Notes: generated by a model not told the origin, from the sequence alone. DNA of 64,000 nucleotides from Chamaecyparis obtusa (GCA_027943335.1 BSBK01001879.1:1694501-1758500); one strand, 5' to 3'. Counted from the stretch's first letter, positions 22,851 to 35,435 are shown. Program-made: numbers and translations.

Positions 22851-22868
22851 GCCCCACGGTGGGTGCCA
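22851..22868 (-). other. Primer-binding site of element A (tRNA-Lys)
   Basis: The minus strand reads TGGCACCCACCGTGGGGC with a 4-nt spacer (TTTC in sense) from the LTR. It is identical to the site of element C, including the single mismatch to tRNA-Lys(CUU). Confidence 0.85.
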
Positions 22869-22872
22869 GAAA

Positions 22873-24127
22873 TGTGTGTGTGAATTTTGTACCTAACTGT
22901 AGACACAACACTTTAGTAAAATATTAGAGGTTAGCAAAAATCAAAATATGCAAATAAGAACAATATAGCTAACCAAGCGATTTACTGCCTTCTAGTAGGT
23001 GCGAGTATGGTATTCTCAGATTAGACCGAGATCAGTGACAATGCAACACCTAAACGAAAGATTTAAATGATGAAAGTAATAAAATATGAATGCAAATTAA
23101 TCTATTTTATTTTTTATTTTTGATGCAATAAGATGAGAAAAACTGATAATAAATTAATCTAAATGGATTGAAATGATATGCAAATTAAGCTAACAATGAT
23201 ATGAAATATGAAACTAGAATGAATTGAAAACAAGATTGATCTCACAAAATGCTGATTCACAAGAAGTTTGATGATTCCTTTGATGTCAATTCGCCAGGGT
23301 AAGTATGCAAATTCTATGAATGATTTGTAAAGAGTTGAGCCTTGATTTTATAGAAATCCAGGGCTTGAGGGTGCATGGAAAAAGTCATAAATCACTCTTG
23401 ATGAACTCAGGTTGATTTTTGAGTTAACAAGAAATTAGAAATAGATAACTCATAAAATCATGCAAGAACAACTTTTTAACTCAAATCAGAAGTTTAGATC
23501 AACTTTGAACTCAAAATAGATGTTGAGTTTCGAAAAGATAACAACTTGAATTGATTTTCTGATTTAAAGTTTAACTGCTCTTTGAATGTGCACAAATAAT
23601 CATGAATTAATTAAATAAATAAAATGATTTATCTTCAACTTAACTGATTTTAAATTTAAAAATAACTGATTTGTGGGTTAATCAATTATTTTAATCAAAC
23701 TTTTATTCAAAACTATATTATTAAATATTAAAAACTTGGATTTAATCAATTAAATAAACATTTAATCAATTATTCGTAGGAGATTTGATTTATTGTCAAA
23801 ATTAAATAATATAATTAGGAAAAAATAGAATTAAATCTAATTAAATAATTAAGTGGCATAATTAAATTAATTAATTAAATATTCATCATATTCAATTAAT
23901 CAACTTTAGGATAAATATGATTTATCACCAAATAATAATTAAATTAAAGATAATTAGGATAAATAGGAATATTACTAGGAATATTCCCCAATGCAGAATT
24001 TAAGATAAAATCAATTAGGATTCGATAATGTGCAGATGTGCCTTAGGTTAGGACTTTGATGTCGATTTCATTCGAATTGAAGATGGAGGAGGTTAATGAA
24101 CCTATAGCCCATTTTTGGGGTATTATA
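22873..24127 (-). repeat. Element A 5' LTR (A/B family)
   Basis: It matches 44660-45922 in reverse orientation and 62902-64000 in the same orientation. In sense it should start TGTAATACCCC and end TTCACACACACA; here the first two bases have become TA. It is very AT-rich in the middle (about 23580-23960). A TATAAAATCAAG box lies on the minus strand at 23341-23352. Confidence 0.9.
23341..23352 (-). promoter_or_regulatory. Putative TATA box in the element A LTR
   Basis: TATAAAATCAAG on the minus strand. The B LTR has TATAAATCAAG at the same place (45424-45434). Confidence 0.5.
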
Positions 24128-24705
24128 GTATCCAGTATAGTGTCGTATGAGTGTTGTCACCAGAAATCAGAAGAACAATTATCCCTGGCATCAATTATCG
24201 TACGAGTCTTGCAATTGTCATTTGAGAGCATACCCAGTGTTGTACGAGCTTTCAAAAACTTATTTGAGAATTTTTAAAAAGTTGTCAGAGACTTGTCAAA
24301 TTTGTTAGAAATCCAGTTTTTACAGCCTATTTCCAGATTTTGTCAAAACATTCACTGTGTCAAGAACATAGCAAAAACTAGAATAAATTCATTCATTTTC
24401 CTAAAGTGGTCTCTTGAGTCTGATTTAGCCTTCTGATTTATCGATTTGAGTCTTTTTCATCTTATGTCAAAACCTTGTCAAAATTATCTTCAAATTCAAT
24501 CTTCTTGCTAAACGGCTAAGTGTTGTGAGCTTGGGCCCGCCATCTTTTGGGCATCTACCCATACTACTATGGCATAGTATCCTTCATTTACGTTCGATAT
24601 AATCTTCAATCAACTCAATCTTGACAAGGTTGCATCATTCAATCTTCTTGAATCAGATCTTTCTTCAGTTGTCTTTATCTTTCTTTCTTGCTTCACCCAA
24701 GGTTA
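24128..24705 (+). other. Leader of element B with CGTAYGAG motifs
   Basis: It is non-coding. CGTATGAG (24144), CGTACGAG (24199) and TGTACGAG (24241) recur at about 40-55 bp spacing. The same motif recurs in the first intron of B's antisense PMD gene (43159-43390). It parallels the TATCGCGCGATA arrays of element C in both positions. Confidence 0.65.
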
Positions 24706-26650
24706 ATGGTGGAAACTAGAGCTTCCTCACACAAGAAATCTAGAGAAGCACCCAAAAACATACCTTTGGCTACTCATATGGATCCAACTCTTGAACAACT
24801 CTACAATTTTGGTCTTTACGAAGACGACGGTCTTGGCAATTTTTGATTGAAAACTGGTTACATACCCCCTCCATCAACTCATGAAGGTAATCAACAAACT
24901 CCACCTCAATCTATCCCAGGGAGTCCTAAAACTCCTAACATGTCTCACAGAGGGACACATCATGGGTCTCAAGGACCTCATTCTCAACATGGTGTGGATT
25001 AAGAACCCACACCTTCTAAAATTGCTTGATATCAAAATGATGATGACTTCAAGAAAATGATGAGCCATTTCTTGAAAGAAGATAGAGAGGCATACTTTCT
25101 AGAGTTAGCTCATCAAGGAGCTAGACTTCCTCCAAAATTTAATGTTGAAAATATCATTACACATGAGGAAGAAACCCCTATCATGGCTATGATGAAACAG
25201 ATGCATGCCATGCAAGTCAAGCTCAACAAACTAGAAAAAGAAAAGGAACCTAAGGAGTTCTCCATGGAGGCTCTATGCCCTTTTCCATTTGATAAGGACT
25301 TGTACATGCCACCATTCCCCAAAAGAGTGGAGATGCCTAAATATGATAAGTATGATGGAAACTCTGATCCTCAAGATCATGTCAGAGAATTCTGTACTCA
25401 ATCTATGGAGTTCATACACGAACCAACCTACTTAATGCATCTTTTCCCTTGATCTCTGGGAGGAGCAGCCATTCATTGGTTCTCTAGGATGCCTCCAACT
25501 ATCAAAACTTTTGAGGAGTTAATCAAACCATTCTATCAACAATACTCCTACAACATTCAACATCTGGTCACCATGATCGACATCTACAATCTGAAACAAT
25601 ATCCAAGAGAACCATTCTTGACATTTTTCAAGAGATGGAAGAAGAAATTTTCTCTATATGCTAGACCCATTCGAGAAACTAAGAAGCTGGAAATCTTCAT
25701 CAATAATCTTGTTCTAGAAATCAAGTACCCATTACAAATGCAAAATCATACATCTTTTGATAAGATGGTAGATAATGCGATCAAAATTGAGAAAGTACTT
25801 GTGAAAAAAGGAGATATCACACTTCAAAAAGATAAGTATGAATCTGGATCTAGTTCTAAGGACAAGAACAAAAATTGGAACAAGAATAAAGGTGTCATCA
25901 TAGATGGCATTATTGATACTATCTATGCCCCATCCAAGGCACCTACTTTCAATCTCACTGTTGGCACCCAAGCCATCAAAGCTTCCGAAGCTAAAGTACT
26001 AGAGCCCAACAAAAAGGCATTTGATTATAACCTTGGGTTACAGATCCTAACCGCAAATTCACTCCTCTTGGAGAATCCTTGGAATTTGCCATGAAAAATC
26101 TATTGGCAAACAAAATCATCCACTTTCCTAAGATAAAAGTCTTTGATCCTGAACCTAAACTGAAATGGTGGAGAGAGAATGATTTATGTGACTTTCATCA
26201 CACTAAGGGTCATAAAACTAATAACTGCGTTCGCTTGAAACACATCATACAAGATAAAATTGATAATGGAGAAATCACGATTGACAATCACAAGAGAAAT
26301 AATGATCATACAACATTCACAGAACCATTTCTGAAACATGGTAAAGAAGATTCTTCTTCTTAGCCTAATATGGGTGCTAAAGTCAATTATGCCTACTCTG
26401 GAAACAATGCTATCATCAATATGGTTGAACCATGTCTATCTGAGCATTGCAATGTCATCACAATTGTGAGAAAAGATAGAGAAAATCAATCAGCAAATGC
26501 AGTTACTCTATCACAAGCTCAGACACATCTGCAAGGACAAATACCAGATTCATCCAATGTCCCTAAGGTGCCTTTCAATCTTTCATCTGCTTCTAAATAT
26601 AAGGCTACATCTAAATCTTCAAATCCTAAAGTCACAAGGCCTACATCATA
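24706..26650 (+). pseudogene. gag of element B
   Basis: The start at 24706 reads MVETRASSHKKSREAPKN. The capsid domain shows VEMPKYDKYDGNSDPQDHVREF and GGAAIHWFSRMP, and a CDFHHTKGHKTNNC finger lies near 26190. Stops lie at about 24844, 25000, 25027 and 25450, and a frameshift at about 26080. It is similar throughout to the gag of C but clearly diverged. Confidence 0.9.
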
Positions 26651-28931
26651 AAGTATTGTTCAACAAATCCAACATACAAATGCAAAAATCTCCATGTTTG
26701 AGTTGCTTCAGATATCTCCAGCTCGTAGAGTTGTTCTAGACAAAGCTTTGCTCAGATCCAATGTTCCTAATAACCTTGATTTAGACAAATTCCAGACTAT
26801 GGTTGGTCATCTTACGTCTCCACAGTATATTTCCTTTTCAGAGGAAGATGATAAATCCTTGAGTCATCTGCACAACCAGCCCTTGCATATTGAAGTCTTG
26901 ATCCAAAACCGTTGTGTCAAATGTGTGTTGATAGATGGGGGCACTGGTCTAAATATTTGTTCTTTTAGCTTGATTACACAATTGGGATTTTTAGAAATGG
27001 CCATTAATCCTAGAAAGAAGATAACTATCAAATCATATGATGAGAAAGAAAGATCTTCCAAAGGAACAATTGTCTTACCTATCAGAATAGGTCCAGTCAT
27101 TAGAGATACTATATGTCAAGTTCTTGATCTACCTTTGGCTTACAACATCCTTCTAGGGAGACCCTGGATACATGAAATAAAATCTATTCCTTCTACGTAC
27201 CATCAGTGTTTGAAATCTCCTTATGAAGGAGTAGAGGTGATGATTCCAGCTGATCTATATACAACTTGTAATGCATTAAAAGAAAGTACTGATAAACTTG
27301 TTCCTAATAACAGAGAATCTTCCACTAAGCAGCTAGACGTTGCTTCAACATCCAAGATGGAAGACATTGCTAAAGAGGTTAAAATCAAAGAAAATGGTAT
27401 GTGAGGATATACTATAGGGCCAGTCTTATCTTTGACATCTCTCCCTATCTCAGCTAAGTCATATGGGAAAACTCTAAAATAGTCTAAACTGGAGTCTAAA
27501 GAACCTCTTGAGGCATATAAAAGAAATTTTGTTGCAGAACAAGTGTCCAAACAAGAGTTTGAAGAGGATGAAGCTGTGCTTGCATGGCTATACAAAGAGG
27601 AACCTGAATCTCAAATTGTTCAAAAATGTGATGCTAAAACACAAAAGATCCCTTCTAAGTCATATGCCCCAGGGGACAAATTGATCACAAAAATGGGATA
27701 TAAAGGAAAATGACCTCTAAGACTATAGGGTAAAGATCTTCTATCACCTCTTGACCATCATGGCAGAGCCAACAAGAATACAATAGGTCTAGGATATAAG
27801 AAGAAGCCTTTCTATCTTAGCAAGAACTCCCCACATGTCTTAGAACAGATTGAGCCATCCACAACCAATCAACTAAAGGGAGAAACAATAGAACAATCTG
27901 ACAGTGATGATTCTAACACCACTAAAGATCTTATTCCTTATGAGCATTTGCCTAAAGAAATAAAAGACCTCCTTGAAGTTGAAGATGATCCAGTAAAAAG
28001 AATCAATGTAGTAGAAACACAAGAACCTACTATAGAACAAGAGATAGTTGCACCACAAGAACCAGCTAATCTCGAAGACAATCAAATAGACAAAGAGGAA
28101 GGTGGTAGTTATTCTGAGATAGATTCCCATGAGTATGAATTCAAATCAAAATATGAGGGTAACCCTTCTTGGGGTATTCATCTTGACTTTACTTATGTTC
28201 TTAGATTTCCTAGAGGCATAGATGAGGAATCAAATGACTATGAATGGGGAGCCATTCCAGAAGAAGATGAGCTTATCACAGAGAAACATGTTGATGTTAT
28301 TCACCAATATGCACCTAAACCCAATGTAAGTCTAGAGCGAAATGATGAACTTAACAAGTTTGATCCACCGATGGCTGAAGTGGACTCCCATAATGACATT
28401 AAGCCTATTCACGAATTGAATGTTTTAAGTTGTAATATCACCTTTGAACTCGAGCGTCGGGTTAGAAACTATGATGATAGATCCATATCCGTAAACACTA
28501 TTTCCCAATCTTTCACCACTTTGACTATCCAACATCTTGAACTTCTTGACCAAACCTCTACAAATCTAAGCCAAGGTATTTATACCTTTCCAAATGACTA
28601 TGCCCTTTCTTGCTACCTAAATGCAGTTGAACCTATGAGGACTTCCATCAGTGAACTAAGCGTTAGCATGATGAAGTCAGACATCAAGTATCTTATTCAA
28701 AAAAATAAGAATAAAAATAAAAAGAAAAGGAGTTCTGAGGGTGAAAACCACTTTGTGGCAGTCTCAAAACCTACAAAAGTAAAAATAAAAGACGTATTCG
28801 AAGGTGAAAACCTCTTTGAGGTGCCTAAGGATGAGATATTTGATGTCCTTCCGAGTAATTTACAGGACATATATCTAGTTCTAATTGAGCCCACTCAATC
28901 TATCAACTTGGGAACAATAGAAGAACCATAG
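26651..28931 (+). pseudogene. Protease and protease-RT linker of element B
   Basis: The protease core is VKCVLIDGGTGLNIC (catalytic Asp, DGG variant) and NILLGRPWIHEIKSIPSTYHQ. After it come stops at about 27401, 27480, 27711 and 27726. A long acidic linker (27948-28931) with SYSEIDSHEYEF and LSCYLNAVEP follows, ending with the GENHF/GENLF pair that overlays the two hairpins. The linker is far longer than in chromoviral gypsy elements and matches C in order. Confidence 0.88.
28740..28825 (+). other. Pair of two-stem hairpins in the protease-RT linker (element B)
   Basis: Copy 1 (28740-28762): outer GGTG against CAGT (partly paired), bulge AAAA, inner CCAC/GTGG, loop TTT. Copy 2 (28803-28825): outer GGTG/TGCC, bulge AAAA, inner CCTC/GAGG, loop TTT. 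Element C has the same pair. Confidence 0.8.
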
Positions 28932-29745
28932 TTGATTCATGTAGCACAATCCTTACCAGAAGAAGAGAAGCAAAAATTTACAACATTCCTAATAGAAAAG
29001 AAGATCAACTTTGCATGGAAATATTCAGATATTCCAGGGTTGGATCCTGATCTTATAATGCACCATTTATCTATAGCTCCAAATGTCAAACCTGTTAAGT
29101 AAAAATTGAGAAAGATGCATCCACATGTTACACTCTTGGTCAAAGCTGAATTAGAGAAAAACTAAAAGCAGGATTCCTCCGTGTTATTGACTATGTTGAA
29201 TAGATCTCTAATATTGTACCTATTTCAAAATCAGACAAATCAATAAGAGTGTACATAGATTTTAGATATGTAAACAAAACATGCCCTAAAATTGATTTTC
29301 CACTACCCAACATTGATATGATAATGGACATGACTATGGGCTTCGAGATGTATTCTTTGATGGATGGTTTTTCTGGATATAACCAAATAAAAATTTCTCC
29401 ATAAGATCAAGAGAAAACTACTTTCACATGTGCGTGGGGTACCTTCTGTTGGAATGTCATGCCATTTGGGCTTAAGAATGTTGGTGCTACATATCAGAGA
29501 GCTATGACATCTATTTTTCATGACATGATGCATCGAACTATGGAGGATTATGTTGATGATACTTTAGCAAAATCTATGATAAGATCTAAACATCTAAATG
29601 ATTTGAGAAAAATACTAGATTGAATTAAGAAGTTTAGTCTCAGACTAAACCCTAAGAAGTGTGCTTTTGGTGTCACTTCTAGAAAGCTCTTAGGCTACAT
29701 AGTTTCAAAGAAAGGCATTGAAGTTGATCTAGCTAAATTTCAAGC
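28932..29745 (+). pseudogene. Reverse transcriptase of element B
   Basis: The motifs run from DIPGLDPDLIMHHLSIAP through FPLPNIDMIMDM, SLMDGFSGYNQI and MPFGLKNVGATYQRAM to DYVDDTLAKS near 29540. Stops lie at about 28929, 29098, 29203, 29401 and 29620, and a frameshift at about 29160. It is inactive but easily recognised. Confidence 0.9.
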
Positions 29746-30860
29746 TATCATGGAGATGCAACCTCCCAAGAATATCAGTCAAATGAGAATATTACAAGGG
29801 AGAGTTCAATCTATTAGACGCTTCATATCTCAACTTGCAGATATATCACAACCTTTCACAAAGACATTACATAAAGGTGTGACCTTTGCATGGAACAAGG
29901 AATGTGAAAATAATTTTAATCATATCAAGAAATATCTATCAAATCCTCCTATTTTGATGCCTCTTGTTCAAGGGAAGCCATTGATCTTATATGTCTCCAC
30001 TATAGATACATCATTGGGGGCATTGCTTGCACAACACGATGAGAACAAGAAGGAAAGAGCTATATACTATATCAGTAGAACATTGGTAGCATATGAAAAG
30101 AACTATTCTATGATTAAAAAGGCTTGTCTAGCTGTGATCTTTGTGTCATAGAAACTGAGACATTATATGTTGGCTCATACCATGCATTTGGTAGCTAAGA
30201 TTGATCCATTAAAGTACCTACTAAGCAAAGCTGCCCTCACAGGTAGACTAGCTAAATGGGTCATGCTCTTAAGTGAATTTGACATTGAATATGTTGAAAG
30301 AAAAGCTATCAAAGGATAGGTTAGTGCTGATCAACTAGCAGATGCACCTTTGTTTGATGATACTCCAATGCAAATGGAATTCCCAGATTCTTCTATCATG
30401 AATCTTTCTTCTAGAGAATGACAATTATTCTTTGATGGCTTCTATACATAGAATGGATCTAGAGCAGACATCTTGTTTATCACTCCTCAAGGATACTCCA
30501 TTCCTAAGGCATTTAGAATCAAATTTCCTTGTACAAACAATATTTTTGAATATGAAGCCCTTCTTAATGGTATGAAAATAGCAATTGAGTGGAGAGTAAC
30601 AGAATTACACATTCATGGAGACTCACAACTTGTAATACACCAAGTCAATGATGTGTATCAAATGAAAGATGAAAAGCTCATTCCATACAAGAGAATGGTA
30701 GATGATCTAAAGAAATATTTCATATCTATCACCTTTGAGAAAATACCTAGAATAAAGAACAAGGCTGCCGATGCAATGGTGACGCTATCTACTTTATTAC
30801 AGCAGCTTGAACATGAGCTGCGCTACAAGTTCCTATTGGAAGCCCCCTGAAACTTGCATG
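29746..30860 (+). pseudogene. RNase H and second RNase H of element B
   Basis: The first RNase H has GKPLILYVSTIDTSLGALLAQ and KLRHYMLAHTMHLV, with a TAG where the family has Gln before KLRHY. The second has NNIFEYEALLNGMKIAIEW and HGDSQLVIHQV. Its leading FFDG motif is kept but bounded by stops near 30420 and 30450. The dual arrangement matches elements C and D. Confidence 0.9.
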
Positions 30861-32146
30861 ATCTATACTATTATAGGTCATGATTCATCCCGCTATAAAA
30901 ATCTTTTCTCCTATCTCAAAGACCAAATCATTCCCGATACCTTTAACCGCCATGAAAAGAGATACCTTATCTGTAATGCGTCCCGATATGTCATCATTGG
31001 TCACAATTTGTACAATGAGATCTAGATGGTACGCTACTTAGATGTTTAGAATGAGAAGAGTCTCAACGTGTGTTAGAGGAAGTCCATGAGGGTATTGTAG
31101 GTCACACTCGAATGGTTTAACACTAGCCCAAAAACTTATTAGGGCTAGGTACTATTGGCCAGAAATGGAGAAATAGGCTATCAAATTTGCTAAGAACTGT
31201 CAAAAGTACCAAGTGCATGGCAACTTAATTCATGCTCCAAGGAGAGATCTAATTCCCTTCACTACACAATGGCCCTTTGACCAATGGGCATTTGATCTTA
31301 TAGGATCCATACATCCTCATTCATCTAATAGACATACTCATATCATAACAGCTATAGATTATTTCACAAAATGGGTAGAAGCAGTCCCTTTAACACAAGC
31401 AACTGGTAAGCAAATATCTATGTTCATCTTGAACTACATCATATGCCAGTATGGTATTCCACACTCTATAATCATAGATAATGGTGGATAATTCAAAAAC
31501 AAAGATTTAGATGATCTGTGTGCCAAATTCAAGATTACACAACATTGGTTATCTATCTACTATCCTCAAGGGAATGGACAAGTAGAGGCTTCTAACAAGA
31601 ATCTATTGAAAATTTTACATCGTACAATTAATAAAATAGGAAGAGACTGGCATCTCATGATCAATCCATCTCTCTGGGCCTACAAAACAAGTATCAGAAT
31701 GCCCACTGGGGATACACTGTTCACTTTAGTTTATGGGTTTGAAGCGGGTACTACCTATTGAGGTTGAAATCCCATCACTACGAATCATAATGCATGGTCT
31801 AGTAATTGATGATAACTACAGAGTGTCTAGGTTGCAAGAACTTGAACTACTAGATGAGCACATATAAGTAGTGTATGATCATCTTAGAGTATATCAGAAA
31901 AGAATATCTAGAGGTTACAACAAGAAAGTCAGACACAAAGAATTTTAGGTTGGCGATCCAATCTTGAGAGAGAATCCTAAAAATTAATCACATAGAGAAC
32001 GCAAGGGGAAGTTTGAACCCAACTGGCTGGGTCCCGTTGTTATCACTACTACTTTTGGCTCTAATGCCTATCAACTCTTAATGACTGAAGGAGAATAGCT
32101 CCAAGAACCAATCAACGTTCTCCATCTGAAGAAATTCTACACCTAA
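30861..32146 (+). pseudogene. Integrase of element B
   Basis: The zinc-binding domain is degraded (stop near 31023, 31050-31180). The core keeps the first Asp (TAIDYFTKW) and second Asp (IIDNGG, followed by a TAA in place of Gln), and the Glu in GNGQVEASN. A one-base shift near 31745 moves the C-terminal part, which ends INVLHLKKFYT at 32146. Confidence 0.9.
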
Positions 32147-32220
32147 GGCATTCAGTCTATGGTAAAATGTCTTGAAAAAATTATAAAAATAGGAAAAAGT
32201 CCTTAAAAAATGAACATCTT

Positions 32221-32409
32221 GGTGAAAACCTAGCAATAGGTGCCTTGATGATTCACAAAAAAATCAAAAAGTAAAAAAAAGTGAAAAAATGAAAAATACA
32301 AAAAAAATGAGAAAAAGAAAAAGTGCCTTGGTGAAAACCTGGAAACAGGCGCCTTGGTAGCAAAAATAGAATCTCTGCCAAGATGGTGAAAACTTGACAA
32401 ATGGGTGCC
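32221..32409 (+). other. Cluster of three two-stem hairpins after integrase (element B)
   Basis: Copies at 32221-32244 (GGTG/TGCC, CCTA/TAGG, loop GCAA), 32330-32353 (GGTG/CGCC, CCTG/CAGG, loop GAAA) and 32385-32409 (GGTG/TGCC, CTTG/TGGG by wobble, loop ACAAA), each with AAAA after the first strand. A-rich tracts lie between them. This region has no open frame, so coding cannot explain it. Confidence 0.85.
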
Positions 32410-34099
32410 ACTTGTTTCAAAATGCTCCATCTATCAGTGCAATCTTGGTCTTTCCCATCTTTCAGTCTTGCTTTAGTTTGTACATATCTCCCGATTTGTT
32501 TCTGCATTCCTATTTTCAATAAGTTGGTCTTTATACCAATCAGCTCAAACGTTTGTATCCTATCAATGTTTCAAACTTGGGGGCAATCAAAGTCATATCC
32601 TACAGTCCTCAGTATCTTAGACAAGTCATATCTAGTCAAAGTCCTTTAAAGCTACAACTGAGTAAGTCAGTTAGTCTCCTCTCCATAAAGGATTTTGCAT
32701 CTACAACAACAAAATCAAACATCAACACAAATTAAAAACAATCTATGCTTTTACATGCTTTTATCTCCTTGTATGCTTATTGATTCGCATTGAGATTTTT
32801 GCATATTGTGTCTCTTCAAGCTCTTCAATGATGTCCTTTACAGGATTTAGAGAGTGATGACTGGGGGCATAATCTTTTCTTTGTTTTCTACTTGTATGTG
32901 AAAATCTAACAACTTTGGAAATTCTGGATTGAAATGGTGTCCATCTGTAAGAGCCTCTATCTCGAATTGGTTGGCCATAAGTACCTCGACCATTGATACC
33001 CAAAAAATTCAAGGAAGTTTGATCTAACTATTACCTTTTTGAGTGAGTTCTTTCTCCTACTGTGAAACATGATCTTACCTAAGGATGTGAATGATAAAAG
33101 GTCACTACGGGTAATTCACACTGAATTTGGAATGATCTCTTTACTGCTTGATATGTTTGTTATGAAAGGCGTATTCTAGTCATCATGATGTTTATGTTTT
33201 GATGCTTATACAAATTGCTATATCAAAATGGACATGATATTTAGGTCATCCTGACATTTATGCCTTGGTGCTTATATCTAATCTGACATTCCAAAAATAA
33301 AATCAATATTCATATGTCCATGGTTGTCTAACGAGTGGGAGTTGTATTGATTCTTGCGCATACAAATCAATATTCATATGTCTATAGTTTCATAACTAGT
33401 GGATGTTGTATTGATTTATCCAGTTACCTAAAAAGTTCAATGATGATAACAAATTGACACATGATCAGTGACTAGGTCCTAGGTCTTCAGTTTGCATTTC
33501 ATTCTGCATGTCATTTTGCACTTTGCATGATCTCACAAATTGCTTGAACACTTCAACAATCTTTCTAAACTAAACTTAACCGAAAAATGAAGAGTTGAAT
33601 CTCACATGAAGGTTTTCTCACAGAACTGCAAGCAGTTACCATCCTAGGTTAAACATCCTTTTTGACAAAAGACTGATTACTTGTCTTCATCAATACCTGC
33701 AAAACATATCATGTATATCATTGCATTTACATTACATATTCATGATCATTCCTTCCATAGCATTACATTACATACATTTCCATACACACATTTTCCATCA
33801 TCAATCACATTTGCATAACATTCATACATTTAAAAGAAACCATTATGTTGCATAAATCTATAAATCCATACATTCTACTCTACTCATAGCATTTACATCA
33901 CATGATATCATCATAAATCAAAACATGACAAGTACAAATGAAGTCATAACCAAAATCTTGATCTCATATCATATAACTTGAAACTACTCAAGGGTGCACT
34001 ACTGGCACAACGTATAAAGGAATGAGCTCATGTGAGCTATCAGATGTCAGAATAATATACATGAAACAAAAATGGAAAAATATATATCATAACATCTAG
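32410..34099. other. Post-pol spacer of element B, no gene
   Basis: It is AT-rich. Around 33300-33420 an imperfect direct repeat of about 65 bp occurs (CAATATTCATATGTC... twice). Around 33700-33900 runs of CATTACAT-like words occur. No domain was recognised. Confidence 0.4.
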
Positions 34100-35430
34100 A
34101 CAGATCAACTATCTACTTGATCCTCTGCATCTGGTGGAGGTGGTGGTGGTGCATCAAGCACTACCTTATCTTTGGGTGCTTTGGCTCCCTCTGATGCTAT
34201 CATGTACTAAGAATATGTGGGTACTCTCTAGGTAGTAGGAAAAACATCATAGTAAGCAAAAATGTAATAGGCAGCTCTAGAGGTTTGATGTGTCACCTCT
34301 GTCTGTAATCTCTTGTTCTCCTCTCAAAGCTAGGATCACTGTCTATCTACCTCAGTGAATCACTCCTCCCAATGAGCACTCTATACCTTTAGGTCCCTGA
34401 CCTATAATCTAAGATGTCTAATAATATCCTAAGGAGTTAGTGGTATACTAGGATCTACATCTACTGCAGGCATATCAGTATCTCCAAGTGGCTGCTTCGT
34501 AGTCTCTACTCTCTACACCTTACGACGTCTAATCTTAGCTCCTAGATCAAAAATAGTATCAACATGTGTGAGATTAGGACCGACACCTACATCCTATTGT
34601 GCACCAAGAACCTCATCTGCTATACCAACAATACCCAAAGTACCACTCTCTCCTCTAGTCGATCTCCTATGTAAAACTGTAGGTCTGCCTACTGAAGAAC
34701 TAGAGGGATGAGGTGATCTCATTTGACTAGATGGAATCTATGGAGGTGTGAATACCACTCTCAGCCTTAGAGGTGTAGGTTGGGGCATCGGGACCTATGT
34801 AGCTATATGTCTTTGTCCTCTCCCCATTGGAGCACCTATAACATCCATAGCCTCCTCCATGGAAGGTATCAAATCTATTGGATCTAAAAACCTATGTATG
34901 GGATGATCTGCAAGCCATCCAATGAATCCATCTATGACCCTGCATCTGGCACATCTGGCCGATAGTCCCAATCTCTACCAACAATACCATTATACTCCTG
35001 TGTATAAAGAGCATAGGACAATCTAGGGCCCCATCCTAATCCAAGCTCTCTATGGATATGTGTGTAAGATGCAAGCTCCTTTGGTGCATCTTGAATGATG
35101 TTGTACTACCTCCACACTTTGGTGATAAGAAAGCACTCAAGTACTGCAGTATATCGACCAATCAATACCTGACTCTAGCAGAAATAACTAAATTGCTCTT
35201 GTGCAGTGGGCTAGGCCTCAATCTGTAAATATGGACACTAGATAACAAAAGTACTATCATATAAGTAGTGTCTAAAGTACTGTGTATGACCCATATGCAC
35301 TGGTGTAACATATCCAGAGCATCTATATATCACCGGCTCCTATGGCTGGCGCTAATCCTGACACACTGGTCTGCATATTAGGATATGCTCCTAGGCCCAT
35401 ATCTGAAGAAATAATGCACCATAAGCAAAA

Positions 35431-35435
35431 GACTT
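35431..35435. repeat. Target-site duplication GACTT (left), element G
   Basis: GACTT precedes the left LTR and is repeated at 42395-42399. Confidence 0.95.

Larger units (their letters stand above)
1..24127 (-). mobile_element. Element A: minus-strand LTR retrotransposon, interrupted by element C
   Basis: The 5' end is clear: an LTR at 22873-24127, a 4-nt spacer, a tRNA-Lys primer site and about 2.3 kb of leader. Next comes an uncharacterised reading frame that starts near 20521, is broken by element C, and resumes at 3016. Further along the minus strand lie an A-rich tract and hairpins (718-844) of the type that follows integrase in B and C, and then a short integrase piece at 1-186. No gag or RT is visible, so A is either non-autonomous or rearranged. 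The 3' LTR is outside the window. The family is close to B because the LTRs match. Confidence 0.55.

Noticed and set aside
23580..23960. Matrix-attachment or origin-like AT-rich block
   Set aside because: It is simply the AT-rich middle of the A/B-family LTR and recurs in the other two copies.
27221..28130. Minus-strand frames of 85-124 codons in element B
   Set aside because: Shadows of the acidic protease-RT linker.
24706..32146. Endogenous pararetrovirus
   Set aside because: Integrase, LTRs, primer site and gypsy domain order are present; no movement protein or caulimovirus coat motif.
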